Assembly (NCBI GenBank): GCA_008360975.2
Contig: CM039194.1
Coordinates: forward strand, 8,046,426 to 8,110,425
Direction of reading: 5' to 3'
DNA length: 64,000 nucleotides
Source of the DNA: Lichenostomus cassidix
Lineage: Eukaryota > Chordata > Aves > Passeriformes > Meliphagidae
A model generated the notes under the pieces. It saw nothing but the letters and a program-made list of their open reading frames with translations. It did no database searches and was not told the DNA's origin. A program made the translations under genes and the position numbers. Shown here piece after piece: positions 1 to 12,694 of this stretch (within the stretch, counting starts at the first letter, position 1; every line of letters begins with the position of its first letter).

Positions 1-37
1 TCAGCTCTGCAGTGAAAAATTAAGCAAACTCAACTTA

Positions 38-200
38 AACTGCTTTTAAAAAAACGTAAACCAAAGCAACCCCCCTTCCCCCACCCCAAACGAAACCCAC
101 AAAATCCCAAAGAAAGAAACAGGCTCTTTAAACAAAACAAAAAAGCAATTAAACAAATGGAAAAAAACCCAACCCAAACCACAATTTAAAAAACCCAAAA
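38..200. repeat. A/C-rich low-complexity DNA
   Basis: A long purely A/C-dominated stretch with runs such as AAAAAACCC; no coding or structural meaning seen. Confidence 0.8.
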
Positions 201-492
201 GCCAAACATATATATATAGCATATATTAATTTCCCGGCAAGCCCATACTATATATGCATTTGTCCAAAATTATCCTCAGAAACAGTGCAATGGTAAATAG
301 AGAAGATGACAGTTTCATGCTATTAAAACCATGAAGCTCAAAACCATCCTTGAACTACAGGCTCTGTCTCAGTTTGGGGTTTAAGAGACAAACTTATTTT
401 GGTTCAAGAAATCAAAAGACAGGCTCTTGGTGGCTCCTGTTTTGCATATTCCTGGCTTTGTCCCTTTATTCTGGTCCTGAACTCAGAAAGTA

Positions 493-550
493 TCCTGATT
501 ACATATGTGTATATATATATGTATATATATAAAGTGTGTATATATACGCA
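493..550. repeat. TA/TG microsatellite
   Basis: Interrupted runs of TATATATATG and TGTATATATA in intron 2. Confidence 0.85.
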
Positions 551-3500
551 ATCCCTGGCAGGCCTGAGTGCTAGACCACATCAGGAATTCTATAAACACC
601 TTTCAGGGAGAAGGCTTACACCACCCTGTATGAATCATCTTGACCCTTTCAACAGTTGCCAGATAGAAAAAGCCCTAAAAATACAGTTTCCATTCCCAAA
701 TGCATCCTCACTCCTGCCAAGGCAGAGCAGAATGCTGTCACTATCCAAAGATTTTCCATGTGCCTGGTCATTTTTTCCCCCACAGAGGCATCTGGGGGCA
801 CAGCTGGAATGTGATCTCCAGGACAGATCTCCTCCATTCAGAGTATGAGGGATCTGCAGGGGCCTGGGCAAGGTTCAGCAGGTTCATACACAGGCTGTTC
901 AGGATGCAAGGAGGTTAAGCTGGCAGATGGAATCTCCATTAAGTTCAAGGTAAAGCTTTCAACACACAAACTATTCTGTTTATTATCACAGTCTGCATAT
1001 GCACCACTTCACAAAAGTAGGTCTTGCTCCATGGACACAGATGCATCCAAGCATCCTTTGTGGACTCTCACCCCGGCCACATACCACATTCACTTTCAGT
1101 TTAATTATCTGCAGAGTCCAAGCTTGAAAAACAAGAAGCACGATTTTTATCCAGGAATTCTAGACGTGATTTTTATCTTTGGTATTTTGCAGCTATACAA
1201 GTTAGCATTCAAAGCTGCCTTTCCAAATCTAGGGTCTGACCCAAAACCTACCAAGTGCAGGGACTCCCACTGACTTGAACACATTTTGGATCCAGCCCCT
1301 GAGGATTTCAGCTTTTTTATCCTCACTGCTGCCATCACAGCTTTTTCAACAGGGAGTGATTACTCTAACAGCTAGATATCTTGTTCTCATAATTTATCTT
1401 TACTGTAATTATTTGATTTTAGGCTGGGACAATTCACTAGAAACTGGTCTTTCCAACTGGGACAAAGGAAACAGTCCCTCCCAGGAACATCAGCTTTCCC
1501 AGCAACGCCAACTTGCTTTTTGCCATGATCTGGTGCTGTGTATATTGCTTCCACACTGAAAATCAAATCTGGAGGCCCAGAACAATGGAAATGCCTAATT
1601 ACATTGGCAGGGATCACCATTATTATTTCCGTGCTTTCCCCTGCACTGAGCCAGCTCGACGAGCAATCACAGTGCCCTGAGAAGGGTCCATGATGACATT
1701 TCCTCCACTCAGCTCCAGAGCTCACATGTCAGACACAGACTAAAGCATCCCCAAAGACTTCAACTTGCCAGTAAATAAGAACAGAGCTTCAGAAAGTGAT
1801 TCTGATTGCAGAAGATAGGAGCGATAGCATTAATTCACTCTGCGTGAAGGTACAGCATTTGGTCACCACTACTGCCAGCGCTTCCCAGCTCTCCATACCC
1901 CAGACACAGATCACAGTCTATACCAGAAAGCAGATAAACCTGTGCTTTCCAAAAGTCATTATGGGCATATTTATACTTAATGACAGACAAGGACAGACTT
2001 CAGTTTGCATGGAGAAGCTCATTCTTGGTTAATGTTTTAATGATTAAACTCAAGGCTTCACCACCAGTTCTGCAGAGTGACCAGAAGTTCTTGGTATAAT
2101 CAAGACCAACTCTAACAGCTTCCAGGGATAGCCTGAACAAATCCAGGCTAACATCAGCCCCAGCTTCCACTTGAACTACACTGAAACAAGCTGATACAGC
2201 ACAATTTGGGCTCCACTTGGCATTCTGAATGGCAAAGCAAAGGGGACTGGGAGAAACACCAGCCTCACCAAAGAGAAAGGCAAGTTCTAAGTTTGATGAG
2301 TTTTGTGCTTACACAGGGGGACTCCCTCTCTTCCCTGGAAACATCAAAATACCATGTAATCCAAAATAATCCAAAATAATTAAGAGATGACTCTGCCTGA
2401 GAGAACGATGCTACCGGCAGCTACTGCAGGAGGGGGTGATGCTTAGAGCTCACACCCCAACCCTGGCTGCAGGAACACCCCATGCCCACATCCCCAGCAG
2501 GACCAGCAGCACAGGGGTCCCCTGCACCCCCCAGAAGAAGCCCCAGGACGATGGGGACTGGGAGTCAGCAAAGTCACCCCAAGACACCACAGCAGCAGGT
2601 TCACCCTACCAACAGTCAGAGCTTTCTGTTCAGGCAACAGTAAAAACCCAGCACACTTTTTATACGTCACAGGCAACAGATCAGGCATCACTCAAATGTT
2701 CCGAGTTGTTTAATTTACAGCTCAAGGACAGGAAAAGTGCTTTCAGATGTGCTATAGGGGATTAAAGGCAGCTATGTGGAAATCATTAACCTGCACTTAC
2801 ACGACTCTGTTCTCTTAAAGGCAGCTAGGACAATCCCAAGAAAAATAACTTGACCTAGGTTAGGGCAAGGCCTTCCACACAGGGCTTCGTGGGAAATGGA
2901 CCCATTAACAGGACATCACTAAAAAAACAAAGTTGCAGACATCTTTTGTCCCACCACTTGCTTTCTAAAAGTCTCAGAGTCATTCTCAAAAGATTACTTA
3001 CATATGCTCATGTATTTTACCAGAATGTTTTTTCACCTGGTAGTGATCTGCAAGTCTCACTCTCAACATTTGTAGAGCTGCTTTTAAGTTGCAAGAATTT
3101 TTGTGTCTTACCAAATTTCTAATTTCTCCATCCCCTTATAAACTAAGATTTATCATTTGGGGAAGTGCCAGCCTGCATTGAGGTCACTGCCATCTGTGAC
3201 CATGCAGCCGCAAACCACCAGAATAATCAATTATTATATCTCACCCTTTTCTTTGGGGGGTGACTCCAGGGTCCTGCCCATCTCCTGACTGCTCTTCATC
3301 TCCCACCATGGCACATCACTATGCTCACAACCGATTGTTATCACTGTTATGGTCATTAGCCTTCTAGAAGCTGAACTCAGTCTGGAAGCAGCTACAGCCG
3401 ATGCTTTGAACTTCCCAGGATTGTGAACCTCACCATGATAACCTCAAGATGTTGGATCCATCCTGCCAGGTGAGCAGCACAGGAGCTGAGCTCTGCTGAG

Positions 3501-4204
3501 CACCCCAAAAGACCTAGCTTGTCCAGACTATGTGAAGAAGAAGCTGCAGGATTTCTCCTCCTTCATTCCTCTCAGCTGAAACCATTGTGTATTGCTCTGG
3601 AAAGCTGCCGGTTTTCCTCTCTATTAGTCCTCGAGGAGCTACAGAGGGGAAGCTGTGATTCACTTTTTCAGTTGTACTTTTACTGGAAACTTGAGAACAT
3701 ACATTGTCATCCTTCCCATCTTCCAGCAGCTTGCCTGTGCTGCTCACAGCTAGCAGACCCCAACAAAATCCCCAGGAGCTGGGGGAGATGGGAGGAACAT
3801 CAACTACGTGAGATTCCAGGGACTTTTGGGGCTACACGTCCAGCAGATTCATTACTGGGCTTTCTCTCACAGAAACTTCCAGAAAAACTCCATCTCTGTA
3901 AAAAGTGCAGGAATAGATAGAGAATCTTCTTACTCAGTTATCCAAGCAGTGGCACACACACCAAACTGAGGGGGAAGAAACTGCTTCCAGGATTTATTTT
4001 AGATAGAAGGAATCAAAGCTGAACCTTTAAGAATTTATGCTTTGACACTACAGTCAGGAAATAAATTCAACTCAACCACCCTGAGGTTCTTTGCATCTTG
4101 GGCCTGGCAGATGCTGCCAGTCCTCCAGCAGTCATCCGGCCCTGTGCACAACAGCCCCAGTGCTGTCACCAAAAGAAAGGGCTGCAATTGGATCGGACTG
4201 GGAA

Positions 4205-4434
4205 TGATAAAATCATGAAGGTTGGAAAACCCCTCTAAGACCATCAAGCCCCACTGTTACCCCAGCACTTCCATGTCCACCACGAAGCCACGTTCCTCAA
4301 GTGCCACATCTATGCGTCTTTTAAACCCCTCCAGGGATACAAGTTCCCTGGGCAGCCTGTTCCAGGGCTTGACAACCCTTTCAGCAAAGAAATTTACCTT
4401 AATATCCAATCTAAACCTCCTCTGGCACAACACA
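4205..4434 (-). mobile_element. CR1 LINE 3' fragment, antisense
   Basis: The plus strand reads the complement of a CR1 3' end: a decayed 'atcataga'-like terminus, 'ggttggaaaa.acc', 'ccagggat', 'ccctgggcagcctgttccag', 'tccaatctaaacctcc'. The fragment is 5'-truncated, as is normal for CR1. Apart from small gaps it is recognisable throughout. It lies in PDLIM4 intron 2, in the same orientation as the gene. Confidence 0.85.
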
Positions 4435-7400
4435 CTAACACTCTTCTTGCCTGTTAAGGAATTTCTTGTGTAACTTGGAGATAACTTCACAGTGAGTAAA
4501 AAGAACAAGTTTTACCAGGTGTCTGAGTAATAGTTCATGGGGCTGCTCAACACCCCGGATCTCCTCCAAGCAGCTGCCATGGAACTGGCCTGACCCCTCC
4601 TGCACTAAGGCAGGCAAAGTACATCCCGTGCTACCTTGGCTTGAGATTCAACAGCTGGGAAGATGATGATAGAACAGCTGCCTAATTTATCATCAGGGCA
4701 GCCTGAACCATCCCACTAAACCCTCATCAGCACCATCACTGCCTTCCCCACAGCCTCACTAAGCCCACGTGAACTCCTGGCCTCCTATTTTGAAGCCGTT
4801 AGCCACAGCCTGAACATCCAGCCCTTGTTCCAGGGATGCCCAAGTAATTCCTCACACCTTACATCAGTGTCCACATAGGCATCAGTTACATAAATTGACT
4901 CCTTTCGTGAACTGAGGGGAATTTTCAACCACTTTGTTTCAGAACAGTAAGGCCACTATGCTGCTTCACCTTTCACAGCCTCACCGCCCAAAGACAGCCT
5001 TGCACATGTTTGGGCAAAGCAGGACCAAAAAAAGCCAGGGACAAAACACGAATTAACTTGAGGGAGGTGAGAGGTCTGGTGAAAAAGGAGTTAGAAAATG
5101 GAGGATGTGAAGAAGGAGGGAAAACCCCCTCAAGAGATTTGTCCTTGATAAAGAACAAAGAGATTAAAAAAAAACCAAAGCATTTGCTAGTCCAGCCTGA
5201 GAGCAGGGGCAGCTTCACAGACTGACTGTGGGCTCCATGGGCTCCAGGGGCACAGGAGAGCAACAGAGCCCAACATGCTCCAAAAGCTGTGACATCCCCT
5301 TGCCAGCAGTTTTCCCAATGAGGGCACGGGGCCAGCTCCTCCAGGAAAGCTGCAGCACAAGCCTTCACCCTCCCAGCTGGCACACGACAAAAGGTTCAGA
5401 AAAAGCTGCAGGGCTCACCCTGGCCCTCTGGCACAGATGGGCAGGTCTGGACAGTGCTGCCAAGGGTTTCCTGGCAGTCTGTGTCAGCAGGAACAGCAAT
5501 GCCACAAGGTCTCCCACCCTGCACCCAAGGTCCTTTGGGTTCTCAACCCTCTGCTTTCAAGCAGTGATTTCAGCAATACACAGCTCCAACCCAGTTTTAT
5601 GGCTGCCTTTATTTGATGCATGATACTTGCTTTTGGTCAGGCTATTCAGTAACTCCCCCTTCTTGTTTTCCCCACATTCTGACTTTTCCATTGAACTTCC
5701 TTGTCAAAGGGAATTTACCGACCAGAGTCTGAAAACAAAACCCATCTTGTTCTCCATCTCAGCAACATATAATGTCAAGGGTTGATGGAGAAAGGGCATG
5801 GAATGGAGCAGCCCAGAGGGCACCGGGGGGCTGAAGTGCTGCACTGCCCAGCTCCCTGCCCTCCCTCCACACCCATGCCTGGCTAGAGGAACCCTGCTTT
5901 GACAAAACAGAGTTAACACCAAATTTCATGTGTCTTTACTAAAGACATACAACAAACAAGCTTGTTATTTCAAATCTATTTTTAGACTAACACACTTAAA
6001 AATAAATCTCCTTGTGTTGACTTGCAAACTGTATTTTGTTGAAGGCAGCGTACAGAAAAGATGCTGCTTGGAGAGCATTCTCTGCCCAACAGAAAAAAAT
6101 ATTAATCCACAGCCCTGCAGGCAAGGCTCTCTTGGACTCTGCCTCAGAGCAGGGCCCAGGGTGGTGATCCACAGCCATGACAAACAGCAGTGGCTGGACA
6201 TGGACACAAATCAACAAAACCTAACAAAACTCCTCACTACTGCCCCAGGACACAGCTCTCTGGGCAGGAATGTGGGCACCCCACATTCCAGAAGGCAGAT
6301 CCTGGAGCAGGGATCCACTCACACCTAGGAAGGAATGCCAGATGTACCTCCAGCAATGACTAACAACTGGGCAACAGGATCCAACAGGTCACTTGAGACA
6401 GGAGAGAGATCCAAGAACCAAGTCACTGCGCACTCACTTTGGGCCAAACTAAAAATAGACTTAATAACGCATCAGGGGAGCTCCTGTCCTTACTGCAGAG
6501 AAAGCAAACTACTCAGTTTTTCCTGTCAAGAGAAATGCCACTCTCATCCATGTCTCTGAGCACAGACAAGGTGAGTTCTGCCCTTTGGAGAAGCCACCAA
6601 ACCGACCCAACAGTGTGATCTCCAAGAGGAGCCACCACATGCTGAACAGCTCCTCACCTCATCATCTGATCCTGCCTTGCAGAGCCCTCACCATTTATTT
6701 TTGCATATGAGATACAAAAGCCTTTCTAATCTGCATTTTCGAAGATTTTAAAGCCTGACAAAACCATTGCAATCCTCTTGCTTAGCAAAGCCCAGCCACA
6801 TCACCCACAAACCCTGCACCATTGCAAGGCAGTGGGTGACCAACAGCAACATCTTCATTAGAGAATCCACCACCCTCTAGACACCATGAAGTCTCACTGT
6901 TAAAAATATCCACACCTTGGTAGGTGCAGTTGGGAAAAACCAACCTGAAGCCACAGACCCACCACACAGCATCTTCCAGATCACCCTGAGGTCATGAATG
7001 AACATTTCTGCATCTCAGGGAAACCAAGCAGACAGATTATCCCTAATCCCAGCAGGGCACATACCAGCACTGCTGCAAGACCTCTGTCCTCCCCTGTGCC
7101 ACTGTGCCACAACCCCTGCCCTGTGCAGGAATCACCACTTAGGACAGGACATCCACTGTCACAGAGATTCTCAAGGGTCCAATCTCAGCCAAAAAACAAA
7201 TGCCAGGTCATAGCAGTGGCTAAAATGAGGTGCAAAGGTGGGAATTCAGCCCATCAATTCACAAGGGACAAACTCTCCTACATGGGAATGAAACACTTCC
7301 ATGCTGCAGGTGAAAGTCATTTTCAGCAAAACTTGGTTCTAACTCTCAACGAAGCTGTTCTGCTGCCACACCACCCCTGCAGCTGGCGGCTCACCGAAAC

Positions 7401-7997
7401 CTCCTGTTACTACTCAAGGATTCCCACCTCTTCCAAGCAGAGCTCCAGCAGCGTGCAGACAGTCAGGAAGGGAATCCTTGTCCTACCCTGGGCACAGCTC
7501 CTGGTGAGGGTAGAAATCACCCAGTCTCCCTAAAACTGCTCCTGATGGAAAGCAAAACAACTGCCCTCTTTGGCTAGGGGAAATTTCACCTGTGAGAGGG
7601 ATTTTGCTTGCTGTCCTCATTCTCTTTCTTTCCTGATACTGAAGCCACACCATCTGTACACCATGGGATGAGCTCAGAGGACCTTGCTTCAGCCAGGCAG
7701 CTCGGACATCCCTGTCTGAGGAACCCCAGGGAACCACAGAGGCTTTGCTCCATTTATGGCAGCACTGCTACCCCGCTGCCCAGGCGTCCAGTCAGAACTA
7801 CATGGTTTTCCAAGAAAAGAATAAACAGTAAATGATAGCTCTTTATAGCAGGAAATGCCTCTTTAATCTGAAGTGGAAAATTATATCCACTTATTTAAAC
7901 CTATTACAGACAATATTAGCCATTTGTGAACCTTATAAGGAGTACTCATTTTGCCTGGGTAATTTGTGATTTTGTGACAGAATTAATTCCAACAGAA

Positions 7998-8115
7998 ATC
8001 AAAAAAACCCAAGAAAACCAAACCAACCAAAGAAAAAACCCCACAAGGAAATAAAAAAACCACAACACACACACAAAAAATCCCCAACTAAAAAATCCCC
8101 CAAAAACCCCCACTA
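7998..8115. repeat. A/C-rich low-complexity DNA with (AC)n
   Basis: Repeated AAAACCC-like words and an ACACACACAC run. It lies in intron 2 about 430 bases beyond the exon 2 donor. Confidence 0.85.
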
Positions 8116-8546
8116 CCAAAGTGATGCCTTCATTTTGCTTTTAAATACCCCAAAAAGCAAATTTGGCAGGACCTTCAAATATGTATTTATTGAACAGATG
8201 CTTAGGAAAATGGTGGGTGGATGTCAATGAAGTGGGAGGATTTGTCCAAAGGAGATTTTGATCCCCACACTACTCTTGCTAGAGTTGACACAACCTCAAA
8301 GACTCAATGCAGGCCACGGCCTGGACAAGGCACAAATAATAATCCACATGTATAAACAAACAGAACCCGTTTTTTCCATCAGTGATCCATTAAAAATCAT
8401 TTTGTTTTACTGGTTTTAAAAGCACTGAGCAATTACCCTGACAATGGGGATGCTCCCAGATCCCAGCCTGAGGGCACATCTGCTCCAGGGCCAGCCACAA
8501 GCCTTCTGAGCAAAACTGACACAGGAGCAGATCAGAGAGAACCAAC

Positions 8547-8698
8547 CTGTTCACAGAGAGCAGCAGCTGGTCCACACACGCTTTGATCTTGTTTTGTGCT
8601 TCTAGATGTGTCATGTTGTCCGTGTTCTCTCCATTAATTGCCAGAATAACATCTCCTGGGCACAGGTCTGCCATGGCTGCTTTACTGCCAGGGTTAAT
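8547..8698 (-). CDS. PDLIM4: PDLIM4 exon 2, remainder of the PDZ domain
   Basis: A minus-strand exon of 152 bases follows a pyrimidine-rich acceptor (TTTTATTTTTCCCAG) at 8699 and ends at AG|GTTGGT after 8547. It encodes INPGSKAAMADLCPGDVILA, then INGENTDNMTHLEAQNKIKA and CVDQLLLSVN, plus the first two bases of an Arg codon. GSKA, LCPGD, AINGE and MTHLEAQNKIKAC are conserved PDZ features of PDLIM proteins. LCPGD with AINGE and LSV fits PDLIM4 better than PDLIM1, which is the nearest alternative. It follows exon 1 in phase 0, giving TISR-INPGSKA across the junction. The Met inside the exon (MADLC) is not the real start, since homology continues upstream to the acceptor. An endogenous-retrovirus LTR sits only about 230 bases away inside intron 1. 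The next exon, with phase 2 entry, is not visible to the left. Confidence 0.95.
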
Positions 8699-8925
8699 CT
8701 GGGAAAAATAAAAGGGTTACTTAAAAGAATGCCTTTTTTTTTTTTAAGGAGTTCAGTTTCTTGGAATAAGATGTGGGTAAAGAAAACAGTTATTTCTGGA
8801 GAATATGTGTTTTGTCTTCACCAACGGTACCTACCTGAGGTTGGATATCAGAGCTCTCAGGTAAGCCCCAGTTTTCCAAGGGCCATGCCCTACAACACTC
8901 TTTGAAATAAGGGATTTCAGTCAAC

Positions 8926-8930
8926 CCCAG
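8926..8930. repeat. Left target-site duplication CCCAG of the solo LTR
   Basis: The five bases directly before the LTR are identical to the five directly after it at 10281-10285. Confidence 0.85.
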
Positions 8931-10280
8931 TGTGGTGGTTTCGACTGGCCCAAAACATCAGTAAAGTATTTTTTAACATCTAGGAGAAATTTGCACCCCT
9001 CAGAAGCTGTTGTGGTAGGCCTGGGGAGGTGTCTGAGGGCTGGGGAGTGGCACAAAAATGCCTCCTGTGTGTCCTGAGTGAAAGTTCTGGAAGTTTTTAC
9101 ATCAAGTCCAGCAGAGCCAATCTCTGATGGCTCTGAAGGTGATGAACATGCTGCTGGCCTAGTTTGGGCCAATTGGAGGTGCTAGTTACGCCTCTGTGAA
9201 AACATATTTAAGAAGAAATCAAAACAAGGTAGGCATGCACTTCTTTGTAGTTGGAGGAGGAGGAGGTGAAAGTAAAAATACATGGAGGGAGAACAGCATG
9301 GAGACACCAAGGTCAGTAGAGAAAGTGGGGGAGGAGGGGCTCCCAGTGCTGGAGCTGAAAACCCTCTGCTAGCCACAGTGAAGGCCATGGGGGGGCAGGA
9401 GGTCCCTCTGCAGCCCATGGAGTCCATAAGGATGCAGAAATTCACCCACAGCCCACGCCAGAGGAGCAGGTGGATGCCTGGAAAAGACTGTAAACCAGTG
9501 GGAGTCTCATCGAAAAATTAAAGCTGCAAAGGCCTTGCAAGGAAGAGAAAGGCCTTTTCCTTGCTCCTGGGATGGAACCCGCCTGGCCTCGGCTCGGGAG
9601 AGTCTGCACAGCACCTTATGGACAAAGAGATTCAGGTTGCAGCAGAATTCAGGTGGGATGTTGCTCGTGAGATTGGACTCACACCAAAGAAGTTCCCAAA
9701 AGACTGTCTCTCGTGGGAGGGACCCCATGGCTAAGTAGGGAACCCCTCTCACCCTGCCCCCTGGCTGTGTTGCTGGTTTGGAAAGAGGGAAGGGGGGTGA
9801 GTGCAGAGACTGCTTCTTAAGAGGGTGGGGGGTGAGAGCAGAAAAAACTGTCTAGAGAGAGAGAGATAAGTAGAGATAAAGAGTATTTGTAATAGAAGAA
9901 TTGTAGTGATTAATAGATTTATGGACCTGCTTTGTGGACTGAGAAAATACCCTACACCCTGCCCCCTACCCGAGCTTGTTGGTTAAAAAAGAGGAAAGGG
10001 GGTGAGTAAAATGGGTTCATAAGAGGGAGGGAGGTGAGTGAACAAAATAGTGTATGGAAAGTTTATTTTTGCCTTACATTTATCCTCCAACTCTGTTAGG
10101 TAATTAAATCACTTTTTGCAACTTTAAGTTTAGAGCCCGTTTGCCCTTTCTTCGTGTGTCCTCCTAGCAATGTCCTATCTCATTTAACTCACAAGATTGG
10201 TGTGTATTTTTACAGGTTTTTTTTCTTGCAGCAAGAGAGAGTCGAGGTGCCTGGCGTTTAGTCAGGGTCAAACCCTAACA
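8931..10280 (+). mobile_element. Solo LTR of an endogenous retrovirus, with 5-bp target duplication
   Basis: The element starts TGTGGTGGTTT and ends AACCCTAACA, the TG...CA ends of an LTR. It is flanked on both sides by CCCAG (8926-8930 and 10281-10285), a clean 5-bp target-site duplication. The internal wording (repeated 'cagcccatgg', 'gctggagc', 'gactgtctc.cgtgggaggga' motifs) resembles the long LTRs of avian ERVL-like elements, from memory. No gag or pol is attached, so it is a solo LTR left by recombination. It sits in PDLIM4 intron 1, antisense to the gene, about 230 bases from exon 2. It carries an imperfect internal duplication (9751-9850 against 9956-10055). Confidence 0.85.
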
Positions 10281-10285
10281 CCCAG
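10281..10285. repeat. Right target-site duplication CCCAG of the solo LTR
   Basis: Identical to 8926-8930; it confirms both LTR boundaries. Confidence 0.85.
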
Positions 10286-10561
10286 CCACTGTGTGACTAG
10301 ATCCACTCCTCACATTTGTCTCTTGCTTGAAATAAATGTAATACTCTTTTCCCAGAGAGATGCTTCACACTCTTTTGGCTTGCAGACCTTTTATGATGCT
10401 GCAAGAGTCAATTCCTAAGGAGCACATGAAACCCTCCTCCCTGGTTAACTACACATGGAGAAGAGAAGTTCCTGACTTCTGCCTGGGGACAGGTCACGTT
10501 TGACATCACGTTTTCTGGACTCTCATCCAAATGACTCGTCTCTTTCTAGCCCTGCATGGCC

Positions 10562-10700
10562 ACCATCCCCAGAGGGATTTAGCAGATGTGGCACTTGGGG
10601 ACATGGTTTAGTGGTAGCCTTGAGAGTGCTGCGGTAACAGCTGGACTCAAGGATCTTTAAGATCCTTTCCATCCTAAACGATTCCATGATTCTATTCTAT
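10562..10700 (+). mobile_element. CR1 LINE 3' end, sense
   Basis: Contains 'gatgtggcacttggggacat', 'ggtttagtggt', 'gctggactcaaggatc' and ends 'gattccatgattctattcta', the classic CR1 3' terminus. Only the last ~140 bases remain. It lies about 280 bases from the solo LTR. Confidence 0.85.
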
Positions 10701-11422
10701 AAATATCATACAGCTTGTTAAGCGTCCACAATTCTTTCCTTCTGGTTTTGTAGGAGTGCCAGAACCTTAAATTTCTAACCTCTTTCCTGAGGAACTAATG
10801 ATAGGTCCAGGTACTGTTTGTGGTCAGCCATAAGACCAATACTGTAACCCATAAAAGAGGTTCCTGAGAAATTACCATTTTATTTACATCATCCTAAATG
10901 TGGTTTTGATTTTTACAATAATATAAAATGACGCAAGGCATAGTCAGAACAGGTAAACATGCCTGGTTAAACTCTTAATAGCTGTGTTTGCTCTCTAATT
11001 TCCTCTTCAGTTTATTCAGAGCATCCGCTAACCAAACACATTTTATCAACTAAGAAGTAATGGCAAGCCTGACTTTTGGTTATTCATGTGTCACTGCATT
11101 AAAGCGAGCCAGTGCTTCAATTCTGTTTATGCTTGATTTACACAGATATAATTCCCTGTCTCAGGTAGTGGGTCTCTGCCCCACCCTGCTTGAGAGAGCT
11201 AGACAACAGGAGCGTTGCTCTACCCACCCCTCCCCTTGGACATGGCTTACAGTGGTGCATGACAGCAGCCAGACACTGGCAGACCAGGTACAGTTTTTCA
11301 GACTGTAAGACCAAGTGGGGCAGTTTCCCAGTGCCCAGAAGTCCCCCAGCCAGCACAGGTCATCATTAAACAGGTGTTTTTTCTAAAAGAGGCATGCACA
11401 CATCCTGGCTTTTATCTTGATT

Positions 11423-11565
11423 TCATAGAACCCTAGAATGGTTTGGGTTGGGCGGGACCTTAAAGCCCATCTTGTTCCAACCCCCTGGCATGGGCAGTGA
11501 CCTTCCACTAGACCAGGTTGCTCCAAGCCCTGTCCAACCTAGCCTTCAACACTTCCAGGGACAGT
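11423..11565 (-). mobile_element. CR1 LINE 3' end, antisense
   Basis: Begins 'catagaaccctagaatggtt' and continues 'gttccaaccccctggcatgg', 'ccaggttgctccaagccctg', 'acacttccagggacag': the complement of a CR1 tail. It is severely 5'-truncated. Confidence 0.85.
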
Positions 11566-12694
11566 TTGTTCTACTTTTGTAGGGAATTTGAAGAGGATTT
11601 AGTCTTAGCACAACAGCCCCTGTGGATTGCACTGGAGCTACCCCAGGGGAGAAGCAGACAGCCCCCAGTGTAACACAGGTCTCCTGCACTGCTCCCTGTG
11701 TGACCACCAAAACACCAAACTGGAGGTGTTTGAGAAGTTCCAGACCAATTCTGACATTTAAGTAGAACTGGCAGCCCGAGTTACAGCTTTTGTTGCATTG
11801 TCAGAGTAAATCAGTATTTGCCATTTGCTCTTCAATAGTTTCAGCTGGGCTGTTTGGCTCTAACAAACCTGCCCAGGCCAACCCCTTGCAGACTGCCCGG
11901 TGACTCAGCTCAGAGCAAACAACGGGAGGTGTGTTTCAGCTCCACACACATTAGGTCAGACACAGGACATTTCAACCCAGGACAGGATTATTTTCCCCCT
12001 GGCATTGTTAGGTTTTTTTTGACCTCTGTATCCATTCACAGGGCATTAGGGTCCTACAGCCATGGGTCTGGAAGCTGCCAAACTCTTCAGAAAGTCAACC
12101 TGAAGCTTAACCAGCAGCTCCAAGGAAGCATCTCCATGCTCTTGCCTGCTGTTATCTGCTTCCCTCAGTGTCCACGCCACAGCCCTGGCTGCCAGCAGGC
12201 TTTTAGACTAACAGACCTTCAGCTTGACCCAGGACAGCTGTATTTTGTTCTTGTCTATTCAGTGCTGTCCAGATGTCTGACGGGTTTTTCCCCCTGCACT
12301 GATCTTAACCAGGTTGTAGCTTCGTTGGAGAATAAGCTGTTCATAAATGGGGCTCTTAGCTGTTTCAGATTCTGCTTTATTTCAAATTATTTTGGCAGTA
12401 TTTTCATATTAGCATTTTATGCTAGTTGTGGAGATTACCAAGGGCTTGAAATGGAGCTGTACTCCAAGAATTCATTTGAGATACAGCATCGGTGTCTCAA
12501 CAGCTTGGGAATCCTTACTGTAATGTCTGTCAGGCCCAAAGTTTTTATTTTAGTGAATAATATTTATAATACTTAAGACTAAGTTCTCCTAACTCACAGC
12601 TGTGCAAAGCCATTGACACCAAACACTCCACAGAACACCTGACAAGTCTGGTTATGGGTCAGTGCTGTGCCTGAATCCTTGTGCAGGGGTTCTA

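Larger units (their letters stand above)
1..8546 (-). other. PDLIM4: PDLIM4 intron 2 (partial; no exon 3 found)
   Basis: Everything left of exon 2 is taken as intron 2, because the gene must continue leftwards and its phase-2 donor is intact. I looked on the minus strand for the linker and for LIM-domain cysteine/histidine spacing (CxxC...HxxCF...C) and found none. The stretch contains one antisense CR1 piece (4205-4434), A-rich low-complexity sequence (38-200 and 7998-8115) and a TA/TG microsatellite (493-550). The rest is unremarkable. A divergent linker exon, which is poorly conserved in this family, could have been missed. Confidence 0.6.

Noticed and set aside
8390..8674. The minus ORF starting at the internal Met of PDLIM4 exon 2 taken as a whole gene
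   Set aside because: The true exon continues upstream to the acceptor at 8699 and ends at the donor after 8547. The residues after LSVN are intron.
8547..8698. PDLIM1 as the identity of the PDZ exon
   Set aside because: Exon 2 alone is close to PDLIM1, but exon 1 (LRGPSPWGF...[10 protein letters not shown]) and LCPGD/AINGE favour PDLIM4.
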